Shown here: piece after piece, positions 11,913-13,410 of the stretch
Layout of the letters: every line of letters begins with the position of its first letter
How positions within the stretch are numbered: the stretch's first letter is position 1
From: CAZEER01 sp964511215
Lineage (GTDB): Bacteria; Fidelibacterota; Marinisomatia; Marinisomatales; UBA1611
NCBI GenBank assembly: GCA_964511215.1
Contig: CAZEER010000060.1
Coordinates: forward strand, 1-13,410
Direction of reading: 5' to 3'
Length of the DNA stretch: 13,410 nucleotides
Made by a program: the position numbers and the translations under genes
Notes under the pieces: generated by a model
What the model saw: only the letters and a program-made list of their open reading frames with translations
What the model was told of the DNA's origin: nothing
Database searches by the model: none

Positions 11913-13286
11913 ATGTACTATCGTTTAATTCTTACTCTTTTCTTATCAATAGTATATAATCAAGGACTGCCATATGGAAAGCCTAATTACTTTAATTTCT
12001 CTAAAAGTAAAACAATTGAGAAATTAAATATTAATGCTCCTCATTCTTTCTCAACTGGAATTTTTAATTTAATAAACACAAACCAACATAAAGGTAAACT
12101 AATTTATTTCTTAGAATTATCTCTTAATAAAGAAGAACCCGTCCAATTTAAACTTATTGATTCTCTATTTGTTGATGGTTCAGAAATCTATTTTATCGAT
12201 TTAAATACTAATGGTTGGGTTGGTCCATATACCAAAAAAAGCTTTAATCAAAATCCTTTAATTCTTAGTGGGCAATTAAATACAAAAAATATTCTAATAG
12301 AATATTCTATACCTCGAGATTTAAACCCAAAAAATCCTATACAATCAATATCCTTGCCAAAAAAATTCAAGAGTAGCTCTATAAATGTAAATACCAATAG
12401 AAATCGCGTGCCAAATAATAAAATATTATTGTGCGGTTATTGGCCACCCTCAAATGAAGGTGTGCGTCATTTTAGTACAAACCATTTATTAAACCCAAGT
12501 GGGTGGGAAGGTGAAAATTGGGAAAATAGAGGGTATGATATTGTATCTTATTTCCCTTATTTTGATATACCTGATTGTGATGATTGTGGCCAAGGAAATG
12601 GTGATTTTGAAGTAGACTACCAAGACACATCTGAAGATTGGTGGAATATCGTTGATAGTATAAACCCCATAGCAATTATTACATTCAGTCGAGGATATAT
12701 TGATTATAGTTGGGAATTAGAGTGGCAATATTTTAATTATTTTTATTGGACGGCTGACTTTACCGCTCCATATTATCCTACTCCTGCTCCTCCTGATTCT
12801 ACTATTCCAATGAATGATAGAAGATTTTCCAGCCTTCCAATGGATAGTATAGTTTCAAAAATAGAATCCTCTGGATTAGGGCTCACACCATATATTGATT
12901 ATACACAGGGCGCTGGGGCATATTTATCTGAGTTTATGGGCTACCATGGAGTTTGGCATAAAGCAAAAATGGATTCTGCAAATTTACCATGTGTTGTTGC
13001 TGGGCATGTGCATGTTGGGGGACTAATAGATTGGGACATTGCACGTCAAGCTGTAGATATCACATTAAGAGAAGTAATTACAGTGGTTGATCAATACCAA
13101 AATTTACCAGGTGATATAAATAATGATGGAGTAATATCGGTGTTAGATATGATTAGTATTATTCAACATATTTTTAGTAATCAAAATTTAACAACACATC
13201 AATTAAATATTGCTGATATAAATAGTGATAATCTTATTGACATATTTGACTTAATATTATTATCAAATATAATTTTAGATTGGTAG
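11913..13286 (+). CDS. Secreted pyroglutamyl-peptidase-I-like (peptidase C15 fold) protein with C-terminal dockerin-like repeats; Ser in place of catalytic Cys
   Basis: The protein has 457 residues. Residues 1-22 form a signal peptide (L-I-L-T-L-F-L-S-I-V-Y). Residues ~23-165 are a beta-rich region I do not recognise. Residues ~168-395 resemble the pyroglutamyl peptidase I fold: I-L-L-C-G-Y-W-P-P-S (171-180; family I-L-V-T-G-F-x-P-F), F-S-R-G (258-261) with glutamates E268/E270 nearby, S-S-L-P-M-D-S-I-V (306-314), A-G-A-Y-L-S (334-339) for the family's A-G-x-Y-x-C-N, and A-G-H-V-H-V-G (363-369) for G-F-I-H-V-P. The nucleophile position thus holds S339; H367 keeps the catalytic histidine place. 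Residues 400-421 and 434-455 are two dockerin-like Ca-binding repeats (G-D-I-N-N-D-G-V-I-S; A-D-I-N-S-D-N-L-I-D), common at the ends of proteins exported by FCB-group bacteria. It could be a serine-variant peptidase or amidase, or a non-catalytic binding protein. Confidence 0.7.
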   Translation: MYYRLILTLFLSIVYNQGLPYGKPNYFNFSKSKTIEKLNINAPHSFSTGIFNLINTNQHKGKLIYFLELSLNKEEPVQFKLIDSLFVDGSEIYFIDLNTNGWVGPYTKKSFNQNPLILSGQLNTKNILIEYSIPRDLNPKNPIQSISLPKKFKSSSINVNTNRNRVPNNKILLCGYWPPSNEGVRHFSTNHLLNPSGWEGENWENRGYDIVSYFPYFDIPDCDDCGQGNGDFEVDYQDTSEDWWNIVDSINPIAIITFSRGYIDYSWELEWQYFNYFYWTADFTAPYYPTPAPPDSTIPMNDRRFSSLPMDSIVSKIESSGLGLTPYIDYTQGAGAYLSEFMGYHGVWHKAKMDSANLPCVVAGHVHVGGLIDWDIARQAVDITLREVITVVDQYQNLPGDINNDGVISVLDMISIIQHIFSNQNLTTHQLNIADINSDNLIDIFDLILLSNIILDW

Positions 13287-13333
13287 ATAGTTACTCTTTA
13301 AAATATACTCGCAAACCAATCTCCAAATATTAA

Positions 13334-13410
13334 ATGACTTATAAATTTCCCTATAAAGACTATTCATCAGAAATTCAAATATTTGAGCATGAATTATTAG
13401 AGCTCCGTAA
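13334..13410 (+). CDS. Possible 5' end of a gene running off the right edge
   Basis: From an ATG at 13334 a frame stays open for 25 codons to the window edge: hydrophilic, with an amphipathic D-Y-S-S-E-I-Q-I-F-E-H-E-L-L-E-L-R stretch likely to be helical. It lies 47 bases after the preceding stop on the same strand, so it fits the operon direction. The pattern loosely recalls the N-terminal helix of the AccA carboxyltransferase subunit, which would suit a neighbouring biotin ligase, but 25 residues are too few to claim that. No clear ribosome-binding site is seen. Confidence 0.3.
   Translation, partial: MTYKFPYKDYSSEIQIFEHELLELR

Noticed and set aside
13334..13410. Calling the right-edge fragment accA because it follows a biotin ligase.
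   Set aside because: Only 25 residues are visible and the likeness is to a generic amphipathic helix; context alone is not enough.
1..13410. tRNA or rRNA genes, CRISPR arrays, insertion sequences and attachment sites.
   Set aside because: I saw no cloverleaf-type segments, regularly spaced direct repeats, transposase motifs or terminal inverted repeats. The contents of the two N gaps cannot be judged.

Overview
The window is AT-rich and gene-dense. It looks like a metagenome-assembled contig from an uncultured, probably marine, Gram-negative bacterium. The signs are the C-terminus of a TonB-dependent outer-membrane receptor, a secreted protein ending in paired dockerin-like calcium-binding repeats, a DUF3467 protein, and two gaps of exactly 100 N. 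This gene style resembles Candidatus Marinimicrobia (SAR406) or a related FCB-group lineage; that placement is an inference from style, not a demonstrated identity.

Left part (1-6748, all + strand). After the receptor tail comes a decayed MaoC-type dehydratase fragment, then a tight cluster of CoA-thioester catabolic genes: a nitronate-monooxygenase-family flavoprotein, a fused AtuA (DUF1446 plus AtuA-like C-terminal domain), a LiuC/AtuE-type crotonase, an isovaleryl/citronellyl-type acyl-CoA dehydrogenase, and a YhdH/AcuI-type acryloyl-CoA reductase. The set recalls the acyclic-terpene utilization (Atu) pathway. However, the window shows no biotin carboxylase/carboxyltransferase pair and no HMG-CoA-type lyase. 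It contains instead an NMO-family enzyme and AcuI, so it may be a variant or undescribed branched or acyclic acyl-CoA route that ends in propionyl-CoA.

Middle part (6765-8610). A PAP2-family membrane phosphatase is interrupted by the first N gap. Convergent to it lie minus-strand genes: a small acidic zinc-ribbon protein followed by a DUF3467 protein, and upstream of these an unassigned 180-residue protein with a weak GT9-like signature.

Right part (8714-13410, + strand). A DjlA-like TerB plus J-domain protein overlaps the start of a methylmalonyl-CoA mutase large subunit that has no B12 domain. A second 100-N gap follows, then the C-terminal tail of a probable second PAP2-type membrane protein, a biotin-protein ligase without a DNA-binding domain, and a secreted protein with a pyroglutamyl-peptidase-I-like core. 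In that core the expected catalytic cysteine is a serine, and two dockerin-like repeats follow. The window ends in a possible 5' fragment of another gene.

Taken together, AcuI (acryloyl-CoA to propionyl-CoA), the mutase (methylmalonyl-CoA to succinyl-CoA) and BirA (biotinylation, as propionyl-CoA carboxylase needs) fit a cell that channels C3 units into the TCA cycle, although the carboxylase itself is not visible. I saw no tRNA, rRNA, CRISPR array, insertion sequence or convincing terminator.
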